In this document: positions 53,935-64,000 of the stretch, piece by piece
Layout: each line of letters opens with the position of its first letter
Numbering within the stretch: position 1 is the stretch's first letter
Source of the DNA: Schizosaccharomyces osmophilus
Lineage: Eukaryota; Ascomycota; Schizosaccharomycetes; Schizosaccharomycetales; Schizosaccharomycetaceae
NCBI RefSeq assembly: GCF_027921745.1
Contig: NC_079238.1
Location: 868,001-932,000 of the forward strand
Reading direction: 5' to 3'
DNA: 64,000 nucleotides
Made by a program: the position numbers and the translations under genes
Notes under the pieces: model-generated
What the model saw: only the letters and a program-made list of their open reading frames with translations
Database searches by the model: none
Told to the model about the DNA's origin: nothing

Positions 53935-55715
53935 ACACCAATTTTATAGTTTTTTCAGGAATGTCACCAGTGCTTTTTTACACTCTTTTTTTTTTTAACA
54001 GAAAGAAACAATTCTCAAGAATTTCTCTAAACAAACTATCCACAATCGTTTCAGCTATTTCTATGCTTTTTGTGTCATTGGAAGTAGTTGATCTGAGATG
54101 GAGAAAAGAGTGTGTCTGCTGCCAAGGTGAAGAAAGTCAGGTGTCAAAGAAATAGGCATAAAAAATTTATATATATGAAGACAATTCTAGTCATTTGACA
54201 ATTGATAAATCTCTATTTTCATTCATCCCTTTGTTTACCAAAAATAGCTTTTTAGAATCGTTGTACGCAATGATTTCAACCACGGTCAAAGAGGACGCTC
54301 GAAAGAAAGAAAAATAGAAATGTTTTTATGTTAAGATCAGCTCATTAAAGACAAGACATAGCATGATAGCCATTGTCAAACCAAACGAGATGGACAGCCC
54401 TCGTAGTACGCAATGGTTCGCATTCTTGTCATAATTAAACGAACGTAGACCTTTGAGAGTTTAATTTTTATTCAACAAAAGAATAATTTATTCAATACTT
54501 CTCAATCAGTGCGCCAGTAGACTACACATTCTCTCGCCTTCATACTGGGATCGCAGCCAGCCTTTCCATATTGTCGAGTGTTTCAACATGTTCCGTTGTT
54601 TCCAAGAATGTATTTTAGAATTTTTTAAAAATAAACAAGAAGTATAAAATAAAGTCAGAAACCCTGATAGGGAATTAATTCCAAACTTACCACATCTTCA
54701 CTTTTTGCGATTTTTAGTTAAATCGGTTGTAAGCGAATTTCTTGAAAATTTATGTTTGTTTTTATTGTCAATTGTAGAGATATTTGCAAGAAAAAAAAGA
54801 ACTAAAAGTTGAGATTAGGGTGAATCTTTTCTGTGAAAGAAACTGGATATGACAATTGTTCGCGCTGGCGCGATTTTTTCCATTTCCCTTCTCTTCTTTT
54901 AGGTACTCACATGACCCAAGAGTGCTTTTAGAAATCTGTGAGCATACGCTGTCCATCTAGGTATCTTCGTATTCATAAAGTATTCTCGTCTCCATCAACT
55001 TGATGAATTGACTTCCATGTGTTCTAATTACAGATATAATAAAAGGCACACTGAAACTGGCCAACATGGAGATTAGATTGCATCCGGATATTTCAAATGG
55101 GTCATAAAAACAAACTTGCTGTTGACAAATGTTGTATGAAATCGATACTTGCTAACAAGCCATATAGTCAAGGATATGTTGAACGATCATTTTTATAGGC
55201 ACATTATCTTCCAGCAGTGACAGGATGGAGCGTCCCCAACCTTTTCAAGCAATTAATAATAAAATTAGATCTCTTTAATAGCTCGTATTCACGTTATCAG
55301 AGCTTTAATAAACCAGAAAAATTCGTTTTTACATTCCAACATAATGTTTCTCAGGTAGGCGGTTTTAATTCTATTTTCGCAGACGCACATTTTTATAGAA
55401 GGTACTTTTTATGCTTCACATAGTAAACCAAACTCATGTGGACGTCAAATGTTATGTATACTTAGCAGCCTGGTTTAATCCCCCAGACTAAACTCTCACA
55501 CATAACCTCTCAGTAGGAACGACTTTTCCTTCATTCTAGGCCGTATAAATTGTTGAAAGATATTTCAATTTAGTTTTTCTTTCATTAAAAGTTAGTTGGA
55601 TCAGTAATATAGATTGGGAGAAGTCATATCGACATATTTCTAAGCACTGCTAATAAGGATAGTTGGATTTCCTCTCAACGTTATTTAAAGGTTTAATATC
55701 GCATTTACAGATTCT
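53935..55715. other. Large divergent gap ppk22/lea1
   Basis: 1.78 kb without a convincing coding frame on either strand. It includes forkhead-like TTGTTTAC at 54231-54238 and a GC-rich palindrome CGCGCTGGCGCG at about 54861-54872. A non-coding RNA is possible, but I cannot support one. Confidence 0.4.
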
Positions 55716-56491
55716 ATGCGTTTAAATGCAGATTTCTTAACGCAGGTTCCTTCATTTATCAATCCCTTGAAGGAATCAGAATTGGATTTAAGATATGTCA
55801 GCGTTCGATATCTAGTTTTTGTACAGAGTTACTAACGAAAAGTACAGGGTACCAGATTCCGCTGATTGAAAATTTGGGTATTCTTCGAGATACCAATGAT
55901 AGCATTGATTTTACCGACAATGACATTCGGTATTTAGGAAACTTTCCTCGTATGAGACGTCTTGAAACCCTTCTGTGTGGTCGAAATAGAATAAGCACCA
56001 TCGATCCAGAGCTTGGAAAAGTCTTGCCCAATTTAAAAATCCTTTCGTTAACCCAAAATCACATTCAACAATTGGCAGATTTAGATCCCTTATCCACATG
56101 TACAAGACTCACTCATTTGTCCTGTCTCGATAACGCAGTAAGTCAAAATCAGTATTACAGATTATACCTAGTATGGCGAATTCCATCATTACATATTTTG
56201 GATTTTGAGCGCGTCCGGGAAAACGAGCGATCTCGATCTCAGGAGATGTTTGGTACTATTGACCGTCCTACGGAAATAGCTGCATCCATTATGGGAGTTA
56301 AAAGCCGTGTATTCGACTTGGGAACTCTCGTACAGTCAACAAATACAGATACGAATGCTACTGTTTCCACCGGCTATGCATTAACTCCTGAAGAGAAAGA
56401 ACAAATTAAAGAAGCAATTAAAAATGCTTCTTCAATTGCTGAAATTAATCGATTAGAGGCTATGCTTTTAGAAGGTAAAATACCAAAGTAG
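55716..56491 (+). CDS. lea1: U2 snRNP A' protein Lea1
   Basis: Leucine-rich-repeat protein that with Msl1/U2B'' binds U2 snRNA. Exon 1 starts MRLNADFLTQVPSFINPLKE and ends near SELDLR; exon 2 begins at or near 55848 and continues QIPLIENLGILRDTND, then SIDFTDNDIRYLGNFPRM, LRR motifs and YRLYLVWRIPSLHILDFERV. About 231-234 aa depending on the junction. A branch TACTAAC lies at 55829-55835. The human U2A' pattern LDLRGYKIP predicts LDLRWYQIP here, obtained by joining 55794 to 55848, but that donor reads ATGTCA with no GT. The only GT-AG choice (55797-55855, donor GTCAGC) gives LDLRY-IPLIENLG, two residues short. Confidence 0.93.
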
Positions 56492-56683
56492 GCTCATAAG
56501 ACTTGTTTGGCAATATAATTCTTGGTATGTCTTTACGCAAATTCTGAATAAAATTTCTTGGGATGCAAATAAATGCTTGGAGGATTGTTGTTAATTGTCG
56601 TATACTCAGTCACTTCAAGAAACTGTAAAACTTGTGAAATTTCTGGAGTAGTGACTCAGTAAATAACATCCGTAACAGAAAGA

Positions 56684-57125
56684 TTAGGCTATTCAGGTTA
56701 GTACGAATATAATAGCAATCCAAGCTCTCACTCACTGTCCAAGTATTCCGCTGTAACCAGTAGTTCTAGGACCATTTCTGGAGGAATGTCAAATTTAGGA
56801 ACATCCTGCCGGTTTTTATAGCGATAATTGTAGTGCAAATACTCGCAGACCTTCTCTAAAAGTGAACCTCTATTGTTCATTTCTGTTAGATAGATCACCA
56901 AAGACTTAATAATAATTCGTACCTAATGTCAGGAAATGTACACTCGTTGCTTTGAGCCTCAGCAAATACGCCTAAACATATTTGTTAATCACCTCCATCA
57001 GATGAAATAGTATCCTTGCCTTCATTTAAAATGGCTTTTATGGTTCCAGATATGCAAGCAATGTCTTTTCTTAAAATAAACTCAAAACCATCACTGGAAA
57101 TTAATTTGACATACTCTTCCGACAT
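56684..57125 (-). CDS. elc1: Elongin C-like protein
   Basis: BTB/Skp1-fold adaptor, partner of elongin A in ubiquitin ligases. Exons (minus) 57125-56993, 56971-56923 and 56869-56736, plus a probable 5-nt last exon 56688-56684, give 106 aa. Family blocks are [28 protein letters not shown], then [20 protein letters not shown] and [20 protein letters not shown], ending LD. The last intron has GTGAGT, TACTAAC and AATAG; if unspliced the protein ends LDSE at 56728. The intron 2 acceptor skips an ACAG right after the branch and uses AATAG at 56870-56871. Lies between lea1 and the mug131-like gene, as in SPBC1861. Confidence 0.85.
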
Positions 57126-57598
57126 ATTTCTTTTGGTTGGGTTTTAAAAGTGAATGAATTCTCGTTTCTTTACACTTTTCGTAAAAGTTGCTAGGTCTAC
57201 AGTTAACAAGTTCAATTTGCATTATTAGTAAAAAACTATATTTCACTTATATTAGATTCCAATTGTTTTATTGATTAAATGATTTATGATAATGTAACAA
57301 AACTCGATCCAACAAACATGTTTTAAACAAAGATGTTATTATTTGGATATCTCTAGCCAAATGCCTTAAGCATATTACGAAAAAATTATTTTGTACTTTT
57401 ATTATGTTTTGGTAATTACTTACATGGTTTAGGTCATAAGGGTTGATTGTTTGTTTTGATTATTTGTTTTGTTTACTCGTTACATACAAGTGACTGAGTG
57501 TTGTATTCAAAATAGAACCAATTCCTTGTCAATTAGTTTTTACGAATTAACCATTATAATCCACAAAATTTTTTATAGCTCCGCCCTGTAAAATTCAT
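57126..57598. other. Divergent promoter region elongin C/mug131-like
   Basis: AT-rich, non-coding. Contains the FLEX-like element listed separately. Confidence 0.5.
57463..57476 (-). promoter_or_regulatory. FLEX-like (Mei4/forkhead) element upstream of the mug131-like gene
   Basis: Minus strand GTAAACAAAACAAA, about 122 bp upstream of the ATG at 57599. FLEX (GTAAACAAACAAA) is the Mei4 target in mid-meiotic genes; the site fits the remembered meiotic induction of mug131. Confidence 0.45.
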
Positions 57599-58924
57599 AT
57601 GAATCAGCAAGCAAGGAGTAATACCCCAATGGATAATTTCTCTCAGTCAGCAGCTGAAACTGATGAGGATCCCAGTTTTCTTCGAAAAACATTTCAGCAT
57701 CTCAAACAGCTCTGTATGGCTTGTTCCACGGGCTCTGAATATATTGATAGTGACTCTGAATACATATACAATCAAGAAATGCCCAATGAGCATAACGAAT
57801 TGGGTTTCGAATCGTCCAATGTTTACAATGACTCTCTGACATCAAACAGCTTCAATACTTCAGTGGAGGCACTGAGTCTTGATTACTCGCTCAGCATGCC
57901 GCATGCAGACACGCTTTTAAGATTGAGCAATCTACCTACAACGCAACAATTTGCAGAGGAGAAAGGTTCTATTACTCAGAAAAAAGAAGAAACAAGAAGA
58001 ATCAAAGTTCCATTCGAGAAAGGATTCTTCAGTATTCTGTACGGCACATCACGCACTCCTTTTCTGCATGCACAGTATGCAGATTTTTTTATGTCAGAAT
58101 CCCAAGCTCCTATATCAATTGAGATTGATAACGAAAATGCAAAAAAGAGTATGAGACTAGCCGAGAAAAACTTTCCAGAGGCTTTCGAGCAATTTATCAA
58201 AATTTTAAATGGTCCTAATGTGCCTTTGTCTGTTCTGCTTCATCACGTTATGCTCTATGACCTATACTCTCCTAGGCTTAAGGACGCAATATGGGAGACT
58301 ATTAAAAATTACCTCCAAAAGATGAAAGGCAGCTATGGATATACGGACTTGCATGTCGAAGCCGCACGATACAAACTTACACACCCAAGGTTTATCATGA
58401 TCCATCCGGATGAAATCTTCTCCGTTTATAACAATCCTGACTGGGTTTGTGTTTCCAACGAGCATCTTCACTGTAATATACACATCCAACCTATCGTCAG
58501 CAACGCCATGAAAAGTAGAGATGACCGCATAAGAGAAGTGGCTTCAAACTGTCAAACTCCCATTGAATATGCATGGTTAGCGCTAGGACTCGCGTTGCGA
58601 AAGAAGGCCTCTATATTCCCAATTCATGCCTATTTGAATTGTAAAATCAAGCTTTACGATGAGTCCATTCCTCCTTCTTTGTTGTATTATTCGAAAGAAG
58701 ATGAAAACATAAACACTTCAAACATTGAGGAAATTATTAATTACATGTATGAAATCTTTAATGCAGAAGCTGCTCTTTGTGGTACTTCGTGCAAGAATAG
58801 GGACAACATCAATGTTTCAAAAACGGAAGTCTCTTATCTTGATATTAACAACATCAAACGAGGAAAAGAAGCTAAAACCATGAATCCATTTGAGCCGGAA
58901 AACGTCACTCCCGGTAGTTGTTAG
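57599..58924 (+). CDS. mug131: UPF0300-family protein, Mug131-like
   Basis: Single exon, 441 aa. The N-terminal third is acidic and Ser/Asn-rich, with repeated YIDSDSEYIYN-like patches. A globular part starts near residue 135 (IKVPFEKGFFSILYGTSRTP) and continues through PLSVLLHHVMLYDLYSPRLK and CVSNEHLHCNIHIQPIVSNA, which I associate with the fission yeast UPF0300 family of meiotically up-regulated proteins. Function is unknown. Assignment also rests on position between the glycosidase/kinase gene and elongin C (SPBC1861.05-.07 in memory). Its stop is only 32 bp from the convergent gene's stop. Confidence 0.65.
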   Translation: MNQQARSNTPMDNFSQSAAETDEDPSFLRKTFQHLKQLCMACSTGSEYIDSDSEYIYNQEMPNEHNELGFESSNVYNDSLTSNSFNTSVEALSLDYSLSMPHADTLLRLSNLPTTQQFAEEKGSITQKKEETRRIKVPFEKGFFSILYGTSRTPFLHAQYADFFMSESQAPISIEIDNENAKKSMRLAEKNFPEAFEQFIKILNGPNVPLSVLLHHVMLYDLYSPRLKDAIWETIKNYLQKMKGSYGYTDLHVEAARYKLTHPRFIMIHPDEIFSVYNNPDWVCVSNEHLHCNIHIQPIVSNAMKSRDDRIREVASNCQTPIEYAWLALGLALRKKASIFPIHAYLNCKIKLYDESIPPSLLYYSKEDENINTSNIEEIINYMYEIFNAEAALCGTSCKNRDNINVSKTEVSYLDINNIKRGKEAKTMNPFEPENVTPGSC

Positions 58925-58956
58925 GAGAGCATCTTTTCAACCGTTATACCACCGGG

Positions 58957-61248
58957 TTATTCATTCACAAGGCATTTGATTTCTTCGCTAACTGATGCGT
59001 TACTTTGTAAGCTCATACCCGCTGCTTTTTGAGCAATGTTTATCGCGTCGTCCATTCCCTTATTTCGAGATATTAATGCAGTCAGAACTCCAACAAATGT
59101 ATCTCCTGTACCACTTGCGTTAACGCAATTTTTAATTACACTCGGGGCAGGGTAATACTTTATGAGTACCTTGCCAGGCGTACAAAGACTGCTCGAATTT
59201 ATTGAAAGCCCCTTAACTTCATCGGAGCTTACCAATAACGTTCCTTTAGAACCCAATTTAACAATTATATTTTTAACAAATGGAAGTATATGTAGACACT
59301 TTTGTAGAATTCCATTCTCTGTCAGGTCTTTGAAGTCAGCTGCTTTTGACAATCTTTCAATCTCTATAACAATTAGTAAATAGTCAACGACTACTTGTAA
59401 CATACGTGTATAAAAAGAAGAAGTTATTCCATATGAATTAATAGTTGCCCACCATTTGTCCATATCACATAAACCTCGCTGCTTTATAGCTTCAAATAAT
59501 ATATTCAACTCATACAGATTTGGTGTGATATAATCGATGGAAGAGTTTTCAAACGTATCCATTATCTTTACGCATTTAGGACCACTGGTCGGTTCGAATA
59601 TAATTTTTTGACCGCCTCTTTTATGAAGTGCAATATCATGCATCAGGGACGAAGAAATATTTCCATCAAAACAAATATAATCCGAATCATCGAGAGCTTT
59701 TTCAAGATCTTTATAAGCCAATTGTTCCATAATTGACATGTCAGCACCTGCTAGAAGGAGACTTCCTTGACGATTATTGACTGCAGTATATGAACAAGAC
59801 GAGAAGTCTTGTTTCTCAATTAACTTATACTGTATTTCAGATTTACCAAGATAACTTTGAATGGCTGTCGTAGGTACTGAGTCACTACCTATGCAGCTAA
59901 TCAGTTTGGTAGGAACTCCCATCAACGAAGAAGCCATTGCAATATTATGGGCTACTCCGCCAAAACTTTGCACTGTACGACAAGGATATGAAGTACCCAA
60001 TAGTTCGGAAGAATGTTCACCTTCGAGTGTAAGTACCGAATCAACTGATACACTACCAATTGCGATCACCTTCGGGTTTTTGGATCCTAAACTTTCCCTT
60101 GTCTCAGGCGAAAACAAAGCGGCGTTTTTCGAAAAAGGCCCCAAACAAGCTGTGTTTGATTTATATTGGGGGACAAAAGAACTTTTCTGCTTATGTGAAA
60201 CCAAGGATGAAGAAATAGAAGCGGCATTTCTTGCATTGTTTAAGACTAAGTCGATATTCGTGCTTAAACTCTTTCCTTTGGTCAAGTGGAACAGTTGGCC
60301 AAGAAGAAAGGGAGTAACGTCTTTTCCAAAAATCCTTTGTTCTTCGCATTTCCTTAAAGATAAATCGATGAAGGATTCCATTTCTGGATAGCTTATAGAG
60401 CATTTTTTTGGAGTAGGAACTGCAATAAGGGTACCACACTGTAGATTAAGTTTCATGTTTTGGTAAAGCAAAGCCGCAACTTCTTCGGGAGATTCCAGAC
60501 ACATTGGACTTTTGAAAGAAGATTCTCGAGAAAAAAAAGCAGGAAAGGAGGAATTTTTGGGTCCAAGAGTTACTACGGGAACACCTTGTGTTTCTAATAC
60601 TTCTAGCGTTTTGCCAATATCCAAAATGCTTTTAACGCCAGCACACACAACACCCACTCTGGTGCGTCCTAACTCGATCAAATCTGCCGAGATGTCCATT
60701 GTAGTTTCAGCACCTCTGTGAACTCCGCCGATTCCACCAGTTGCAAAAACATCAATGCCAGCCTTTTCAGCTAAAATCATGGTTGAAGCAACTGTGGTTC
60801 CGCCATTCAGCTTCTGAGACGTAATATAGCTCAGATCTCTACGAGATACTTTTCGAGCAAGTGGACCAATCTTGGCCAAACGTTGCAATTCTAATTCTTC
60901 CAAACCTTCATTATGTAAGAAAGTATGAAAGCAAAATCACATACCTATTGTACACTTTCCGTCAATTATGGCAATTGTAGCGGGCACAGCGCCAGACTTC
61001 CTAACAGCATTTTCGACTTCCAATGCCATCTTCTGGTTCTCAGGATAGGGCATTCCATGTGTGATAATGGTGGATTCTAAAGCAACTAAAGGAAGTCCAT
61101 TTGAGAGAGCATTCGATACTTCCTTCGAATATGTCAACGATGAAAAATTGGACCTTGGCAACCTGAATCCAAGACCTCGGCTTCTACTAAGACCATAGTG
61201 TAATCCGCTTTTAAAAAAGGACCTAAATTGTCCGGTGCAATTCTGCAT
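58957..61248 (-). CDS. Fused pseudouridine-5'-phosphate glycosidase and PfkB-type kinase
   Basis: One polypeptide with both steps of pseudouridine breakdown: a PfkB kinase phosphorylates the nucleoside and PsuG splits it to uracil and ribose 5-phosphate. Exons (minus) 61248-60945 and 60905-58957 give 750 aa with a 39-nt intron. The N terminus ([20 protein letters not shown]) is basic and Arg/Ser-rich, a possible mitochondrial presequence. The PsuG domain is about 42-350: [18 protein letters not shown], then [10 protein letters not shown] and [20 protein letters not shown] (157-176). The kinase domain is about 375-745, from [17 protein letters not shown] and [16 protein letters not shown] to the catalytic [10 protein letters not shown] with GTGD at 700-703. 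Confidence 0.92.
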
Positions 61249-62174
61249 ATGTCAAGCACTTGAACTTTGAATCCTCTTACGAAACAGAATTATGGTAGTT
61301 AGGAATTTACTAAAATTATGAGCTTGTTTCCCGTTTTATTCAAACAGACAACTTTGCTAAGGAGAGAATCGAAAGGATACTCTAATGTACCAGTTATGCA
61401 CTGAGTAAAGTAAAGTAAAGAGCAAGATAATGGATCATTGATAAATTAGGCCTGCACAAAAGAAGAAAACAAAATGTTTTAGAATCAAAAATAGAGATCA
61501 ACTAAAACTTTTAAAAAATGAAGCTGGCCATTTTTGAAGTAAAACGACGGATTCATCAGAGTCCGTCTATGGCCGAAAATGGAAGGAATCTCCCATGTCC
61601 ATAGCGTTCAATGAAAAAGCATAAAATAGTTACTTGAATAAATCAGATACTCATAGAGACTTCTAGGATTGACGACTCTCACAGAAAGCAGATGTAGAAA
61701 AACAACATTTGTACCACTTTTCATTCACAGCTATTTTCATTTGGTTTTCTTGTTGTTGCCATTCCATTTAAGCAAATACTTATTTTTTCTAATTTCTTTT
61801 TGTTTCTTTCAAAATGATGTAGAAGATGTAAATAAACAGGCTTTGAGTCTCACGAGAGAAATCTTTTGAGATGTCCGAATTTCATTTCATTTAGAATAAT
61901 TTCTTTGCATATGCTTTAAGGAAGAAACAGATTTTTGCAGGAACAACAAAGGCATACATACCTTACCTTGAAGCATCGGTCACCTTTCTGAGGACAATTA
62001 TGAACGTCTCCATCCACTTGAATCTTTAACTAGTGAAGAGACGAAGAGATAAACCAAAGGCTAGCTGTAACATAAATTAGCCTGTTTCGATTCATTATTG
62101 TTCATTCATCTATAGCTCTTCGTTCTTACTTACCTCAGACCAAACACCAAGTGAACCAAATTTGGTGAAACAGG
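61249..62174. other. Divergent promoter region glycosidase-kinase/prp24
   Basis: 926 bp, AT-rich, with no supported gene. Short T-rich frames (such as 61669-61869) look accidental. Confidence 0.45.
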
Positions 62175-64000
62175 ATGAATACATCAGGGAACTTGGAGCA
62201 TGGAGATTCAAACATGGAAATGGATACAGCGATGGTTTCAGAATCGAAACCTTCCCTTGTTTCTGAATTACTCGAATTCACACTTCAACATCCTTACAAC
62301 TATGAAGGGCACGTGAAACTCGTAGAAGAACTCAAACAACATGGACTAAAAGATGATTTGCATGCCGCAAGAAAACGATTTCAAAGCCTATTTCCTCTCT
62401 CAGAAGGTAAGTTGGATAAATGTGAACGTACCAGTTGGTGTTCTGAGTCTTACTTTTTTGTGATCTTGTTACAGGAACACTCTCCGTTCAATCCTGGAAA
62501 TGATCGAAGCCATTCACTAATCACTTATGTTTAGATATATGGATTGAATACTTGGAAGACGAAAAGGCAGTGTGCAATACCCTAGAAGACTACGAACGAA
62601 TTGTCGGTTTGTTTGAAAGTGCAGTGACAGACTATCTTTCGATTCGTCTTTGGCAACTATATTTAGAGTTTTTATTAACACTCGTCGACCCAAGCACATT
62701 TTCTTCTGAAAATGCCGAGCTGCAAGACGTGGTTTCTCTGCAAGATGTCTACACCTTATTTAAGAGAGCATATGAAATATGCAAATACCATTTTAATCAG
62801 GTAAGTGAGAAGATGGACTTTGGTCATTTTGCTAATGTCGTTTTTATCTAGAGCCAAAAAATTTGGGAACAATTTTTGGAGTTTCTTGAAGAAACTGGTG
62901 AAAACCTATTTGAATCCGGCCAAACAATAACGTTGCGAGATAGAATGTACGAATTTTATATTGAAAGATTAGAAATACCCCACAGTCAGATCGAGGAAAC
63001 ATTCTCATCATTTTCGTCTTTCGTTACCAAAAATTGGTCACAAGAAGAATACGAAGTCATTATGTCGAACACGAATAAAATATATGAGACGAACCTGTCG
63101 AAACATAAGAAAATATATGATAACGAATTGCAATTGAGTGCTTCTAATCATTCCTTAGAATGCTACATGGACCTCCTTAATTCTGAATCTAGACGAAGCA
63201 CCTCTATTCATCAATATGTTGCTACACTTTATGAAAGAGCTATAAGCTTCTACCCTCTTGTAGGTGATCTATGGCTTGAGTACTTGGCTTGGGTGAGCAA
63301 ACCTGACTTTCCTCCTCAGGCTTATGCTATTGCAGAGCGTTCTGTTCGAAATTGCCCTTTTGTAGGGAAATTATGGGCCATAAAGCTTCTATACATGATT
63401 GTTGCTGGATTGTCTAATAGTGCAATTCACCAAGAGAAAGAAACATGTTTACAGATGGATTTGTTTTCTGGATTTGATGAATACTGTGCCTTTTTCTCTG
63501 AATATCTTAAACTTTGTATATATATTTCCTCTAATGAACTAGACCCTACGCTTTATATCAAAAATGAGATTGAAGCCATCGAGAACTTCATGCACCATCA
63601 TTTTCCCGGGCTTCGAGATCATAATATGCGGATAGAAAGTGCCAAAATTAATTTACTTATTTCTCTAAATGATTATGAGAGTGTCGAAGCTAGTTGGATT
63701 AGACTTCAGAAAGATTTCCATAAGAGCGCAAAGTTTTGGATTCTTAGATATGCAGCTACATTACGATACAACCCAGAGCTAGCCATTGACACTTTGAGAA
63801 AAGGTCTGTATAAGGATCTCGACAATCCCATGCTATTGTTTCAATTTTATGAATCGGTTGTAACACTTAATCATGATTGTTTTACCTCAATTTCTCAGTT
63901 CTATGATTTTACGCAAGCGAAAAGTTTATATGTCAAGAGGAGCCTTACTTCTCATTTACAAAACCAAGAACTGACATTCTCAACGGAAGTTCAAGAAAAG
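62175..64000 (+). CDS. prp24: Prp24/SART3-type U6 snRNP recycling factor (5' part)
   Basis: N-terminal part of the SART3-like U4/U6 assembly factor; the gene runs off the right edge. Exons 62175-62406, 62535-62800 and 62852 to the edge; the last exon is still open, giving 549 codons in the window. It has the half-a-TPR (HAT) repeats of SART3: DIWIEYLEDEKAVCNTLEDY, FKRAYEICKYHFNQ, SQKIWEQFLEFLEETGE and VGDLWLEYLAWVSKPDFPPQ. The RRM domains and C-terminal Lsm-binding motif expected for this family would lie beyond the window. S. cerevisiae Prp24 lacks most HAT repeats, so this is the longer SART3-like form. Lies after the glycosidase/kinase gene, as in SPBC1861. Confidence 0.85.

Noticed and set aside
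54861-54872. Palindrome CGCGCTGGCGCG as a regulatory site or RNA hairpin
   Set aside because: Isolated 12-bp palindrome with no accompanying promoter or RNA features; too short to support.
1-64000. tRNA, 5S rRNA, snoRNA, transposon or LTR sequences
   Set aside because: By-eye search for tRNA B-box (GGTTCGANTCC), terminal repeats, and transposase or reverse transcriptase motifs gave nothing convincing; small snoRNAs could still be missed.

Overview
The window is 64 kb of fungal nuclear DNA with dense genes, short AT-rich introns (about 38-200 nt) with CTAAC/TACTAAC-type branch sites, and intron-broken housekeeping genes. The proteins (Swi6, Mis4, Tsc2, Tup12, Gti1, Ppk22, Lea1 and others) are orthologues of Schizosaccharomyces pombe proteins but clearly diverged, so this is a fission yeast other than S. 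pombe, probably of the S. octosporus/S. cryophilus group. I see no transposon, LTR element, tRNA, rRNA, CRISPR array or virus-like element.

Layout. 0-3.4 kb: swi6 (HP1) and an Age2/SMAP-type ArfGAP. 4.6-25 kb: apm4 (AP-2 mu), mrp20 (uL23m), dbp10, atp25, mis4, a 20S proteasome beta subunit, uL10m, trm112, eIF3m, rsm19 (uS19m) and a small lysine-rich unknown gene. 27-42 kb: gti1 with a very long leader, tup12, tsc2, a Ted1/Cdc1 phosphoesterase, vps55 and bmt2. 43-51.9 kb: pgk1, kap123, a TRAPPC13/Trs65-like gene and an unplaced gene. 52-64 kb: ppk22, lea1, elongin C, mug131-like, a fused pseudouridine glycosidase/PfkB kinase, and the 5' part of prp24/SART3, which runs off the window.

From memory of S. 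pombe gene names, these blocks match collinear S. pombe segments (SPAC664; SPAC31A2-SPAC1751; SPAC630; SPBC14F5; SPBC1861). The window thus looks like conserved blocks from S. pombe chromosomes I and II placed side by side, with rearrangement joints in the larger gene-free gaps.

There is no operon logic. Genes lie in alternating orientation with shared divergent promoters and tight convergent 3' ends. Functional themes are chromatin and chromosome segregation (swi6, mis4, tup12), mitochondrial translation and ATP synthase biogenesis (uL23m, uL10m, uS19m, atp25), RNA processing (dbp10, lea1, prp24, bmt2, trm112) and membrane traffic (apm4, vps55, ArfGAP, TRAPP-like, ted1). I found no convincing new multi-gene system. 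The best leads are gene-structure oddities: a lea1 intron whose expected 5' splice site lacks GT, MCB-like sites inside the first mis4 intron, complementary pentanucleotide arrays flanking bmt2 exon 1, and a 14-nt forkhead/FLEX-like sequence shared by the gti1 leader and the mug131 promoter.
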